DNA of 64,000 nt from VRUE01 sp963702035 (lineage in GTDB: Bacteria; Actinomycetota; Thermoleophilia; Solirubrobacterales; 70-9). Of this stretch, positions 34,613 through 42,946 are shown piece after piece. Position numbers and translations under genes: made by a program. Location of the stretch: positions 1,550,001 to 1,614,000 of the forward strand of contig OY969700.1 of NCBI GenBank assembly GCA_963702035.1. Direction: 5' to 3'. Positions within the stretch are counted from its first letter, which is position 1; the number at the start of each line of letters is the position of its first letter. Below the pieces are notes generated by a model. The model was not told the origin of the DNA. It ran no database searches and worked only from the letters and a program-made list of their open reading frames with translations.

Positions 34613-35032
34613 TCAGTCGATCAGCTTCACGAGGTGGCGAGAAGCGTGGTTGTTGGCGAGCTTCTTGTCGAAGGTCCACACCAGCGTGCCGAGCTCCTCG
34701 GCCACAACGAGGTAAGCGGCGTCGGAGGCTCTCTTGCGATCCATCGCCCTCGCGAGTTCGATCGCGCGAGGGTTGTTCGGGGTGATGTGGAAGATGACGT
34801 CGAGCTCATCAATGATCTGCAGTGCCTCGTCGGCTTTCTCCTTCGAGAGCTTCCCCTCGGCGAGCTTTTCGGTCAGCACCGTGGCGACCTCGTACAAAAG
34901 CAGCAGCGGCGCATGTAGCAGTGTCCCTTCGTCCACCCACCGGTCCATCCGCTCGCGGGCAAGTCCGGTGTGAACCTCCTCCAAGACCAACGCCACCACG
35001 ACGTTGGCGTCGATTACGACATCGCTGGTTAT
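34613..35032 (-). CDS. PIN-domain toxin with uncertain start (possible frameshift at codon 3)
   Basis: The PIN fold runs from VVIDANVVVALVLEEVH (first catalytic Asp), through the YEVATVLTEKL acidic helix and KRASDAAYLVVAEE, to LVWTFDKKLANN. The gene is adjacent to a small antitoxin-like gene. No ATG, GTG or TTG precedes the first Asp in this frame; the only non-stop extension begins near ATA 35032. An ATG at 35022 is out of frame, and adding one base after it (TCG-TAA to TCG-GTA) would give the normal start MSVIDANVVV. Either a rare start codon is used or one base is missing. GTG 34999 would remove the catalytic Asp. Confidence 0.65.
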   Translation of the reverse strand: MTSDVVIDANVVVALVLEEVHTGLARERMDRWVDEGTLLHAPLLLLYEVATVLTEKLAEGKLSKEKADEALQIIDELDVIFHITPNNPRAIELARAMDRKRASDAAYLVVAEELGTLVWTFDKKLANNHASRHLVKLID

Positions 35033-35262
35033 AAGGCGCGCTGCCCTAGCTCTTCGCGGGCTTGGTCAACCAGCGCGACCGCGTCCACAACCTCGGTCTG
35101 GGTCGCCCGCAGCGCGGAGGCGCGCTCCATCAACGCGCGGTGCCGCCGGACCCGGTCCTCGTGCTCGGTGGATCTGCCGACTTCCGCCGCCTCGAGGGCG
35201 CGCCGGGCCTGCTTCTCGCTCCACTCCGGCGCCCGCTCCAGCAGGACTTCCTTAGCAGTCAT
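35029..35262 (-). CDS. Antitoxin-like small protein upstream of PIN toxin
   Basis: This 77-residue protein begins MTAKEVLLERAPEWSEKQAR and ends in a charged helix with ALRATQTEVVDAVALVDQAR. It precedes the PIN toxin and its stop overlaps the toxin frame, the usual layout of a type II system. The C-terminal motif is shared with the divergent ribbon-helix-helix gene at 35349, suggesting the two antitoxins bind related toxins. ATG 35262 is chosen over the longer frame, which runs into the divergent promoter. Confidence 0.7.
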   Translation of the reverse strand: MTAKEVLLERAPEWSEKQARRALEAAEVGRSTEHEDRVRRHRALMERASALRATQTEVVDAVALVDQAREELGQRAL

Positions 35263-35348
35263 AGGTCGCCAGTTTACTGACTGGCGTCGTGCTGTCTCGG
35301 AGACAGTACGAACCATCACCAAATCCGCGACAGGCCTACGCTCCTTTC

Positions 35349-35654
35349 ATGAGGCACCGCCTTTCGGTCAGGCTTCCCGACGAACTGGCAGAGGGAATCG
35401 AGGTGCGAGTCAGGCGGACGGGCCAGACCAAGAGCGAGATCGTCCGCGAATCCCTGAAACTCGCCGGCGTGCGCGTCGTCAGGCGAGACCCCGCAAAGAT
35501 GGCCGAGCTCCTACAGCGAGCCGCCGCCCTGCGAGCGACCCAGTCCGAGCCGACGGACGCCGTCGCATTGCTGAACCAGATACGCGGAGGCTCGCTGCGC
35601 CTGCGCCTGCGGCGGCTCACGGTGCCCTTCGCCGCTGCCGACCTGGCCTGTTAA
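35349..35654 (+). CDS. Ribbon-helix-helix (CopG-like) antitoxin, orphan
   Basis: This 101-residue protein has the RHH strand-helix-helix HRLSVRLPDELAEGIEVRVR, then RTGQTKSEIVRESLKLAGV at the N-terminus. A toxin-binding tail AALRATQSEPTDAVALLNQ follows. The last ~25 residues (GGSLRLRLRRLTVPF onward) look non-native, and the gene stops 4 bp before the tRNA-Phe-like att copy. No toxin follows on this strand. Its tail resembles that of the antitoxin at 35029-35262. It may have lost its partner when the island inserted. Confidence 0.72.
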   Translation: MRHRLSVRLPDELAEGIEVRVRRTGQTKSEIVRESLKLAGVRVVRRDPAKMAELLQRAAALRATQSEPTDAVALLNQIRGGSLRLRLRRLTVPFAAADLAC

Positions 35655-35658
35655 TTAA

Positions 35659-35700
35659 TGGCGAGGGTGGGGATCGAACCCACGACACCCCGATTTTCAG
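35659..35700. mobile_element. att copy 1: 3' part of tRNA-Phe, left end of island 1
   Basis: These 42 bp match the 3' portion (anticodon loop to discriminator base) of the intact tRNA-Phe at 55207-55248 with two differences, in the same orientation. The identity ends exactly at the 5' side of the anticodon loop. This is the typical footprint of tyrosine-recombinase integration into a tRNA gene. Confidence 0.9.
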
Positions 35701-35938
35701 AGCCTCCGAACGATCAGGATGATTTGCCCTGGTTGCAGGGCTTGTCGTAAGAGGCGGCTCGCGCCGATTGCCGTTGGTTTCCAGGGGTTTTGGGTGGCTT
35801 TGGGCGACGAGATATGGGGCCATCGCCCAATGGCGAGGCAAGGCGAGTAGGGCATGGCCGCCGCGCTCAAGACGACGGAGCCCCAGGGGGATCACCGCCG
35901 AAGCGGGAGAGCCTTACCTGGGGCATACGCCAACTAGC

Positions 35939-36214
35939 CTAACCGCGACACCGCTGTTCATCCATCTGCAGAATTCCGATCCCGACCTCGTGATCGGATG
36001 CCGAGATGCCCGGCGGCACATCGTCGGCCCGAACGGAGACCTGGGTGCCGGCCCTTGACCTCCGTGACGTCTCGGGAGCCGGAGATCTTGGCGGCGCGGC
36101 CGGCGGGATCGAGGTAGGTCAGTTCCATCCGAAAACCGCCGCCCGGCCACGGGTCGAACCGCTCGATCCGCCCGGCCATCCCATCGGACGACAGCCAGCC
36201 CTCAAGGTTCTCCT
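35939..36214 (-). pseudogene. SRPBCC/AHSA1-domain protein remnant
   Basis: In one frame the sequence reads NLEGWLSSDGMAGRIERFD, then PGGGFRMELTYLDP and SRDVTEV. This is the first half of an AHSA1-like SRPBCC domain. In the next frame AGTQVSVRADDVPPGI and SASDHEVG follow, the normal last third of the same domain. The stretch between them is missing, so the gene carries an internal deletion with a frame change, lacks its N-terminal start (in-frame stop upstream) and ends out of register. It lies at the very edge of island 1. Confidence 0.65.
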
Positions 36215-36237
36215 ATCCCATTAGGTAGTGCGAACGA

Positions 36238-38610
36238 TCAGCCAGCCGCCACGGCGTCCCGTTCGTCCCCGTCGATCGCTTCACCGAGCAGCGCATCGAA
36301 GTCTGGCAAGAGCGCGACAACGCCACGGGCGGCCTGCTCCAGCGCTCGCTGACGCTGCTCCTCGGTCATCGGCCTCGGCGGCTCGTCCTCCCCGCTCTGC
36401 CCGGTTCGCTGCGCGTCTTCCCACTCGCGGTACTTGCTTTCCAACGCCTGCTCCCCCTGGTAGACGTTGGCCACAGCAATGCCGACCGCAAGCGCGTAGC
36501 GTTCTTTCCTGCCTTCAATCGCGTCGTCGCTCGCGCCGCGCGCCAGCGCGCCGCGCAGATAGGCGGCCAGATCCTGGAAATCCCTGTTCAGGCAAACCGC
36601 GGGGATGAGCCCGGTCTCTCCACGCAGGTCTCCGTAGGTCTCCGGATCAGCGTCGGCGAGATGGTCGCCGGCAAGGAACTGCAGGTCGCCGGGGATGTTG
36701 CCGGTCCAGTCGTCCTCGCTGTTCGCCGATTGCCAGAGAAAGGCAATTTCGCCCTTCTCGCGACGGCCGCGCGTTTCCTTTCCACTGCCTTTGCGCTCCG
36801 GCAGCTTCTCGACCAGCTCGACCTCGACCGGCCAGCCCAGCTCCGCATACCCGCCTGCGTCTTTGAGGTAGGAAAGCTTCGCCTGTAGCCGTTTCAGCCC
36901 GAACACTTCGTCAGCCGGGAACTCAACCGCCACCTGCAGTCGGCCATGACGGAGATCACCGATGCTATTCGTGAACGTGCCGTCGCCCTCGATCGTGACC
37001 TCGCCCCGGTCCGGCACGAAACCGTCGACCGCGTTGCATTCCATCACCAGCGCCGCGCGTTGTCCAGGCACGGCATGAATGCGGCTGGGGCCCGTCCAGA
37101 CCGTAGGTTCAGAGTACAGCTCTTCCGGCGACCGTCGGCGGCGGCGCTTCGAACGTCCCCGCCGCGTCGTTCCACCGCCCAGGCCGTGCAGCCGTCCACG
37201 GAAAGCCTGATTGAGACGGCGGCGGAATGCCTGTGAGACGCCCCCACCGGCGCGCTGGAACGCCTCCCGGGTCAGCCTGTCCTCGGCTTCGGCGAGGTCC
37301 GGTTGCTCCGAGATCCAGTCCGAGACGGCCTTCTCCAGTGCCGCCGCCTCGGCGCTCTTCAACGTTGCCTCGCGAAAGGACGAGAAGATCCGCCGCAGCG
37401 TCTTCTGGGGCACGCCGCTCGTGTCAACCTCGATGACCAGGCGCTCGCCGACGCGGCGCAGCGCCGGGACGAGCGTTTTCAGCCTCTGTTTGCTCCAAAC
37501 GTGATGAGCGTGGCCAGCGGCGTGGAAGAGCACGCGATGGCCACGCGCCGCACGGCGCCTGACGTTGTTCTCGTCCTCGAAGAGCCACCACCGCACATCG
37601 ACCGGTCCGACCCCCGGCACATTGAGGGTCGCTGGGCGGGAATGCTCGACCAGCCCGGCGGTGCCGTCCGCGAGACCGTCCAAACGCTGGCCGAGGCCGG
37701 TCAGGACCGAGGGCGCAGGCCTGGTTTTCCGTTTGTTCGCCTCGCCGGACCGTGCGTCCTGGAGCTGATATGGGAGCGTCGGGCGAAAGAGGAGCGTCTC
37801 TGCGAAGGCATACATCGAGTTCTCCAGCTGCCACGTCTCGCGGCCCATCTTCTCGGCCCGATAGCCAACGTGCATCACCATCGTTCCCGGCTCGAAGTCA
37901 ACCTCGCTCGCCGGAACGGAATACGGCAGGTTGGTCTCCGGGTTGACGAGATAGCGGAAGAATGGAAGGCCCATGTCCTCCGCGTCGTCTTCACGGACGA
38001 TGGCAACCGCAACGCGGTCCTCCTCTCCCTCCATTAGCAGGTCGGGCTGCCGCCTGGTGATGACAATGGTTGCCTCGCTGAACATGCACACCACCGAGCC
38101 GCCCTTTCCGAACACCCCATGCAGGTAGGGCTTGCGAAGCTTGTTGCTCCGCTCGAGCGAGAGGATCGAGTCCGGCATCTCCTCGGAGGTCAGGCCGATG
38201 CCAAGATCGCGAAACGCGATGGTCGGCCTACGAACCGAGTCGTCGGAGTCGAGCAGCTGGACGGTGGCCAACTTCGCGAGGTGGCGCTGCTCGCCATCCG
38301 ACATCTCGGCGATGCCCGCGGCCGGCACCCCTAGGAACCGCGTCGCCGCTTCCTGGGGGGTCTTGCAAGTGAAGTCCCGCCGACGTTGCGCCTCGGCCTC
38401 GATGATCGCGTCCCAGATGTTGGTGACGCGCTCGAAGACGACGGCCTGGGGATCGACCGCGCCTGAAACAGAGGACCAGTTCGCCTCATTGTCGCCAAGG
38501 TAACGAGTGCGACGGGCGCCGAAGCGCCGGACCAGCTCGGCCTCGGCGCGATCGACATCGGCGCGGGTGCGCGCGCCCAGGATGGTCGCGATCAGGGCTG
38601 CGTCGGTCAT
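36238..38610 (-). CDS. Large GHKL (Bergerat-fold) ATPase, candidate defence protein
   Basis: This 790-residue protein has a clear GHKL ATP-binding site. The N-box is ERVTNIWDA (Glu60, Asn64, Asp67), the G1 box is FRDLGIGL (Asp135), and the G2-like glycines are GVFGKGGSV (165-173). A long helical middle, a basic linker (RRGRSKRRRRR, res ~540) and a C-terminal beta-rich domain follow. The layout resembles the MutL/Hsp90/MORC-like ATPases linked to prokaryotic restriction and DNA-repair operons. ATG 38610 overlaps the stop of the upstream RHH/winged-helix gene (ATGA), so the two are co-translated; the longer upstream frame is a shadow. No nuclease motif is evident. Function unknown; DNA-surveillance or anti-phage role inferred from context. 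Confidence 0.82.
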   Translation of the reverse strand: MTDAALIATILGARTRADVDRAEAELVRRFGARRTRYLGDNEANWSSVSGAVDPQAVVFERVTNIWDAIIEAEAQRRRDFTCKTPQEAATRFLGVPAAGIAEMSDGEQRHLAKLATVQLLDSDDSVRRPTIAFRDLGIGLTSEEMPDSILSLERSNKLRKPYLHGVFGKGGSVVCMFSEATIVITRRQPDLLMEGEEDRVAVAIVREDDAEDMGLPFFRYLVNPETNLPYSVPASEVDFEPGTMVMHVGYRAEKMGRETWQLENSMYAFAETLLFRPTLPYQLQDARSGEANKRKTRPAPSVLTGLGQRLDGLADGTAGLVEHSRPATLNVPGVGPVDVRWWLFEDENNVRRRAARGHRVLFHAAGHAHHVWSKQRLKTLVPALRRVGERLVIEVDTSGVPQKTLRRIFSSFREATLKSAEAAALEKAVSDWISEQPDLAEAEDRLTREAFQRAGGGVSQAFRRRLNQAFRGRLHGLGGGTTRRGRSKRRRRRSPEELYSEPTVWTGPSRIHAVPGQRAALVMECNAVDGFVPDRGEVTIEGDGTFTNSIGDLRHGRLQVAVEFPADEVFGLKRLQAKLSYLKDAGGYAELGWPVEVELVEKLPERKGSGKETRGRREKGEIAFLWQSANSEDDWTGNIPGDLQFLAGDHLADADPETYGDLRGETGLIPAVCLNRDFQDLAAYLRGALARGASDDAIEGRKERYALAVGIAVANVYQGEQALESKYREWEDAQRTGQSGEDEPPRPMTEEQRQRALEQAARGVVALLPDFDALLGEAIDGDERDAVAAG

Positions 38611-39617
38611 CCGGATCGCGCCCCCTCGCTCACCGCGATCGCCTGGCCACCCCGGTCCGTCAACGCGTAGCGGCCACCATCGAGCGCCGGCTCGATCAAT
38701 CCCCACTCGCGGCCGCGCGCCACGTAGCTGCTGCTGTTGGTGTCTGCCCGGCTTCCCGACCACCAGCCGCAGCGGGAAACCAATTCAGTACGAGTCGGCC
38801 TGCCGGCGACGATCTCAAGGACGCTCAGCCAAACCCGCAGCTCCTCCGGCGCTTGATGCTCGAGGTAGGCGCTGAAGATCTCCCAGGCGCCCACCGAGAA
38901 AGGCGGCGCAGCACCGATGTCCTCGCCGCTCAGGGCGCGCACAAGCTCGACCGCCGCGCCGGTTGGAGCTACGGTGTCGCCGTCGGTGCCGACGAAGCGG
39001 AAGACGAACCAGGGCCCCCGCTTCTGCGACGTCCCGGCGAAGTGGGTCAGGAAGCGGCGCTCCACGGCCTCTCGTTTCTTGGTCTGGGTGGGGAACCCCG
39101 CCTCCGCTTTCGCCGTGTCGGCGCGCTCGAGGGAGCGCGCGCGCAAGCGGCGCCCCTCCTCCCAGGCGGCCCTCAGCAGCTCGGTGTGGAGCTGCTCCCA
39201 GGTGATCGGGCGGCCGGCACGAGCGACGAGCCGGCCCAACCAATCGAGTGCCCAGAGCGTTGGCAGATCGCGATTGTGCAGTCCGAAGTTGGTCTCCTCG
39301 GCGCCACGCGCCGGAGGCAGGGTCGAGAGGTCACCATTGAGCCAGTCACCGAAACGCGCCGCGCCATCCAGGACGACTCCGTTGTGCTCCACGCGCGCAT
39401 CGGCAGCAGGCTCGTGCCGCTCAGGCGGGACGGGCGACGGCTCGTGCCGCAGCTCATCGAGCAGGTTGCGCACGCCCTCGGCGACGAAGTCGGTCCGATC
39501 GAGATAAGCCCCCTCGGAGGCGAGAACGGCAGCATCCATTTGCCGCACCAGATCGACGGGCAGCCAGGTCTTGACCAGCCGTTTCGGGTTCTCGTTATGC
39601 ACAGACGCTGGTGACAT
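38607..39617 (-). CDS. Ribbon-helix-helix / winged-helix protein coupled to the GHKL ATPase
   Basis: This 336-residue protein has an N-terminal RHH-like unit (KTWLPVDLVRQMDAAVL, then YLDRTDFVAEGVRNLLDEL, res ~13-55). A central helical region follows, then a C-terminal winged helix (SRCGWWSGSRADTNSSSYVAR, REWGLIEPALDGGRYALTDRG). The ATG at 39617 is chosen because similarity starts there and AT-rich promoter-like DNA lies directly upstream; the longer frame would invade that promoter. It overlaps the GHKL gene by 4 bp. It is probably both DNA-binding specificity factor and autoregulator of the operon, binding the half-sites at 39628-39664. I do not recognise a named family. Confidence 0.75.
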   Translation of the reverse strand: MSPASVHNENPKRLVKTWLPVDLVRQMDAAVLASEGAYLDRTDFVAEGVRNLLDELRHEPSPVPPERHEPAADARVEHNGVVLDGAARFGDWLNGDLSTLPPARGAEETNFGLHNRDLPTLWALDWLGRLVARAGRPITWEQLHTELLRAAWEEGRRLRARSLERADTAKAEAGFPTQTKKREAVERRFLTHFAGTSQKRGPWFVFRFVGTDGDTVAPTGAAVELVRALSGEDIGAAPPFSVGAWEIFSAYLEHQAPEELRVWLSVLEIVAGRPTRTELVSRCGWWSGSRADTNSSSYVARGREWGLIEPALDGGRYALTDRGGQAIAVSEGARSG

Positions 39618-39627
39618 AACGCTATAT

Positions 39628-39664
39628 ATACCCCGAAATCCCCGGTATGTCAAGGTCTTATACC
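39628..39664. promoter_or_regulatory. Three alternating half-sites, putative RHH operator
   Basis: ATACC at 39628-39632, its inverse GGTAT at 39644-39648 and ATACC again at 39660-39664 are spaced exactly 16 bp apart. They lie in an AT-rich stretch (TATATATA and TTATA tracts) 11-47 bp upstream of the RHH/winged-helix ATG. Regular inverted half-sites are what oligomerising RHH repressors bind. Role inferred. Confidence 0.6.
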
Positions 39665-39744
39665 AGTCAAAGGAGACATATATCCAACTTATGAAACGAC
39701 CGAGGAAGGCTGGCTGAGCTGCCCACCGCGGTGGCGGTCGCCCG

Positions 39745-40239
39745 TCAACACGCCATACATGCTCGTGCCAGCTCGCGCCAGGGCCCGACACCCCAATACC
39801 TCCGTGCCGCACCAGACGTTGACGGCAGAACCCAGACCGCCGCGCCGCCAATTCGCTCCGATTGAAGCCCGTAGTCAACGCTACGACCGAGCGCGCCGCA
39901 AGCCGCGTCCTTGCCGTTGAAGGCGAGGTTGGGGGGTTCGACCTCGGCGATACGGGCTTCCAGGCCCGTCACATCGAACTCGCCCGTCCCGACCTCCCGG
40001 TCGGAGCCGTGTAGCACCTTGCAGATGTCGGTGAGCCCGATCCCGAAGCCCGGCAGCCGTTCGAATTCCGTCGGCGAGAGCCGCACCGGCGTCAGTCCGG
40101 TCGAGTGGAGCGTCGCCCAAAAAGCATTGCCGGGACCCGCGTAGTAGGCACCGGCCCGAGCGGACGCCGTTCCAGCCGCCGTCCCGCAGAAAACGACTCG
40201 CAACCCCGGTCGCAGCACGTCGGGCAGAACACCGGCCAT
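39745..40239 (-). CDS. Mug/TDG-like mismatch-specific DNA glycosylase
   Basis: This 164-residue protein matches the family-2 uracil-DNA glycosylase fold. It has VVFCGTAAGTASARAGAYYAG, then PGNAFWATLHSTG (first active-site motif region, with the usual GINPG replaced by GTAAG), FGIGLTDICKV, and near the end WVLPSTSGAARRYWG (second motif). The family removes uracil or thymine from G-U and G-T mismatches. The sequence deviates at the catalytic loop, so specificity is uncertain. It lies between the GHKL operon and the divergent XamI-type endonuclease, with 35 bp between starts. It may repair deamination in methylated DNA or act on modified phage DNA. Confidence 0.82.
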   Translation of the reverse strand: MAGVLPDVLRPGLRVVFCGTAAGTASARAGAYYAGPGNAFWATLHSTGLTPVRLSPTEFERLPGFGIGLTDICKVLHGSDREVGTGEFDVTGLEARIAEVEPPNLAFNGKDAACGALGRSVDYGLQSERIGGAAVWVLPSTSGAARRYWGVGPWRELARACMAC

Positions 40240-40274
40240 CGCGACACGCTACTCCGAATTCAGCGTGTCGAAGA

Positions 40275-41240
40275 ATGCGGCAAGATGATCGGCCTCAACC
40301 CTCCCGGATGAGCAGACCTGCATTCCCATACTGGAGCGAGAAGCAGCTCGACCGACTGCGACAGCAGTCGCGCCAGCAGTTCGTCGACCGCTACTCGAAT
40401 GAGATCCAAGCTGCCTACCACGAGACTCTCGCTGACTGCCTCAAGCGCGTAGATCGACTGCTCACGGAGACCGATGAGCTCTGCTCGCTGCGAAAAGGCG
40501 GCTCGACACTCGATGCCAGCCGCAGCCTCCGAGACGCCGCCCGCTACTGCACGGCGCCCGCCATCAGCGCCGACACGATGAAGATCATCGGCGAGCGGGA
40601 TGGCACCGAGGGGACGATCCTGACCTTCCTGGACGAGGATCGCTTTCCGTGGGTTGGCGAGGGTCGCCGCGCAAAGCCGGCAGAGCGTCGCCAAGCAGTG
40701 GCACTTACCGCCAAGCTCTGGGCCGATCAGAGGGCCAAGACCGCCGCAAGGACCAGGTACTCCAAGGCACAGGAGGCGCGGACCCGCGGGGCACTCGAAG
40801 CCACCGGTCTTGTGCATGTGCCGCGTAAAGAAATCCGCGGTCGCCTCAAAGAGCTGGGCGACAACCCGAGCAACGGCTTGACCGCGAGCAACTGGGGCGA
40901 CGCCCTACACCGTGGCGAGTTCACCGACGAGATCAAGCTCGCCGGCAACAAGTGCGATGTGCCAGCTCGGCTCAAGGACGGGCGCCTGCTGCCCATCGAG
41001 TGCAAGGTCTCAAATTCGGAGGTGAACTCGACCAAGAGGCTGATCCGCGAGACGCTCGGCAAGCACATCGACTGGCACCGAACGTACGGGCGCGAGCTGA
41101 GCACTGGAGTCGTCCTTGCAGGCGTCTTCAGCATGGTGAACCTGCGCCAGGCCCAAGAACAGGGCATGCTGCTCTTCTTCGAACACCAGCTCAGCTCCCT
41201 GACCGCCTTCATCAAGGCCGACGGGCGTCCGCATCGGTAG
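40275..41240 (+). CDS. XamI-family type II restriction endonuclease
   Basis: This 321-residue protein matches the XamI family, whose members cut GTCGAC. It shares the FPYWSEKQLDRLRQQSR start and a PD-(D/E)XK-like core near the C-terminus: DVPARLKDGRLLPIECKVSNS, with Asp, Glu and Lys in place, then STKRLIRETLGKHIDW and VVLAGVFSMVNLRQAQ. The recognition site here is inferred from the family only. ATG 40275 is the longest start; ATG 40308 (MSRPAFPYW) is equally credible. It converges with the adenine methyltransferase 8 bp away, forming an R-M pair. Confidence 0.85.
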   Translation: MRQDDRPQPSRMSRPAFPYWSEKQLDRLRQQSRQQFVDRYSNEIQAAYHETLADCLKRVDRLLTETDELCSLRKGGSTLDASRSLRDAARYCTAPAISADTMKIIGERDGTEGTILTFLDEDRFPWVGEGRRAKPAERRQAVALTAKLWADQRAKTAARTRYSKAQEARTRGALEATGLVHVPRKEIRGRLKELGDNPSNGLTASNWGDALHRGEFTDEIKLAGNKCDVPARLKDGRLLPIECKVSNSEVNSTKRLIRETLGKHIDWHRTYGRELSTGVVLAGVFSMVNLRQAQEQGMLLFFEHQLSSLTAFIKADGRPHR

Positions 41241-41248
41241 GCGCTTCT

Positions 41249-42946
41249 CTACGGCAGCGCGACCTTCAACTCTTCGACTTCGCTCGGCTCAAGCTTCCAG
41301 AGGCCGCCGCCGTAATTGCGGCGATCGTGGGCTAGCTGATCGCGCACGAACTGACTGTTGAGAGCGGCGCAGAGCTCGTCCGCATCGACCTCGTCCTTGG
41401 GCTCCACGATCAGGAACGTGTTCAGCGGAACCGCCTTAGCCCGGTTGCGGATAAACCGCGGGTTCTCGCGATTCATGTAGCTGAAGAGAATCGGGCAGTC
41501 TCCGCGCCTCTCCAGCGCGTACCAGGGCTTCCGGTTCGATGCGAGATAGCCGCTGTCAGCATTCAGATGCTTCCGCCCCCACCGCAAGTACCGCGCGATG
41601 GGCGTACGGTCCTTCTCGGCCTCGGCGTCACGCTGATCGAGCACCCACCGTGGTTGGTCGTCGGGGAGCGCCTCAAGAAACGACCGGGTCAGCTCGGTGC
41701 CGGAGACAAGACGAGGGGAGACGATCGCCGACCGGAGATCGGCCTTGTCGATCCCGAATCGCTTGCGCGTCTTCTCGGAGATGCTGAAGAAGCGGTTGCA
41801 GCCAGTGGCGAGCCCGCGGCGCACTCGGGCAACCTCACCGAGCCGGGTTCCCTCCTTGGTCTGTTTGTGCAGCCGCCCCCATCGCCGCTCGCCCGCAAGC
41901 TCGACCTCCTCACCGACCAGAACCGCACTCGTGCCTTTGACCGCGGCCAGGACCTGCTGCCGGGGCGGAAGCTCGCGGGGCAGGCGAATGATGCGCGTCG
42001 TACGGCCAGCGCTCGGCTCCTTGCGGATGAAGGTGATCGCGGCGCTGGTCATCGCCCCATCGAAGAACAGGTGGCCTTCGTCGAACAGGACGATCGATTC
42101 GACGTAGGCTTGCTCGAGTACGAAGCGCTTGATGCTTCGCCCATAACCGACGTCAAGCCAATCGGCCGGCGTGATGAATGCGATCCGGGCGCCAGGCCGA
42201 GCGACCTCCAGAGCACGTACGAGGAAGAGCACGTGCAACCCCGCCAGGCGGTTGAAACGCTCACCTAGACGCGATTCGAAGCCAGCATGGATGGCCTCCT
42301 TCTGCTCCGGCGGTATCGAGTGATGCCGGGAATACGGCGGGTTGCACGTGATCGCGTCGGGTCGCTCGGCCAGCGACCCAGTCAGAAAGTCGCGGCGCCT
42401 GAGGTTGAGCTGGGCCCGTCCGTCGGGATCGCGCAACTCGACATTCAGCCGCGCCATCGTCAGGGACAGGGGGTCGATGTCGAGGCCGAGCATCGTCCCT
42501 GGGAAGTGGCGGCCGGCCTTCAGCGTTCGAAACAGCAACCGGCCAGCTCCTACACCGGGATCGAGGAGCAGCTCGGTCGGCTCGGTAAGCAACCACGAGG
42601 CCATCACGTCGGCGGCCCAGAACGGCGTCTGGAACTGCCCGCGAGGTCGCCGCTCCACGCCGCTCACAAGCTGCTCGTAAGCGGCGCCGATCACATCGAC
42701 GCCATCAGCCCAGGGCTCCCAGGCTGCTCGGTCGACGTCAAGCTCGGTGGCCACACGATCCAGCTCCCGGCGAAAGCCCCGGCGTCGCGCCTCGAGGCTG
42801 TCGGTCCGCGCGGCCTCGCGGACTGTCTCCACAAGATCCTGCACCGCGTGCTCGCCCATGCTCATCGGCCGACGATACGAATCGAGTCGGATCGCTGTGG
42901 GGTCGGCGTGGCGCGCGAACAGGCGCAGCTGGTCAGTTTCTGCCAT
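41249..42946 (-). CDS. N6-adenine DNA methyltransferase of the XamI-type R-M system
   Basis: This 565-residue class I SAM methyltransferase has motif X/I LLLDPGVGAGRLLFRTL, an acidic motif II LGLDIDPLS, and the catalytic ITCNPPYSRHH (NPPY, typical of N6-adenine enzymes). FITPADWLDVGYG and a C-terminal target-recognition domain (LRRGLATGCNRFF to GLWKLEPSEVEELK) follow. Gamma-type motif order with one C-terminal TRD fits type II M. enzymes of the Eco57I-like family. It is convergent with the endonuclease, the usual protective partner. ATG 42946. No controller (C) protein is visible nearby. Confidence 0.9.
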   Translation of the reverse strand: MAETDQLRLFARHADPTAIRLDSYRRPMSMGEHAVQDLVETVREAARTDSLEARRRGFRRELDRVATELDVDRAAWEPWADGVDVIGAAYEQLVSGVERRPRGQFQTPFWAADVMASWLLTEPTELLLDPGVGAGRLLFRTLKAGRHFPGTMLGLDIDPLSLTMARLNVELRDPDGRAQLNLRRRDFLTGSLAERPDAITCNPPYSRHHSIPPEQKEAIHAGFESRLGERFNRLAGLHVLFLVRALEVARPGARIAFITPADWLDVGYGRSIKRFVLEQAYVESIVLFDEGHLFFDGAMTSAAITFIRKEPSAGRTTRIIRLPRELPPRQQVLAAVKGTSAVLVGEEVELAGERRWGRLHKQTKEGTRLGEVARVRRGLATGCNRFFSISEKTRKRFGIDKADLRSAIVSPRLVSGTELTRSFLEALPDDQPRWVLDQRDAEAEKDRTPIARYLRWGRKHLNADSGYLASNRKPWYALERRGDCPILFSYMNRENPRFIRNRAKAVPLNTFLIVEPKDEVDADELCAALNSQFVRDQLAHDRRNYGGGLWKLEPSEVEELKVALP

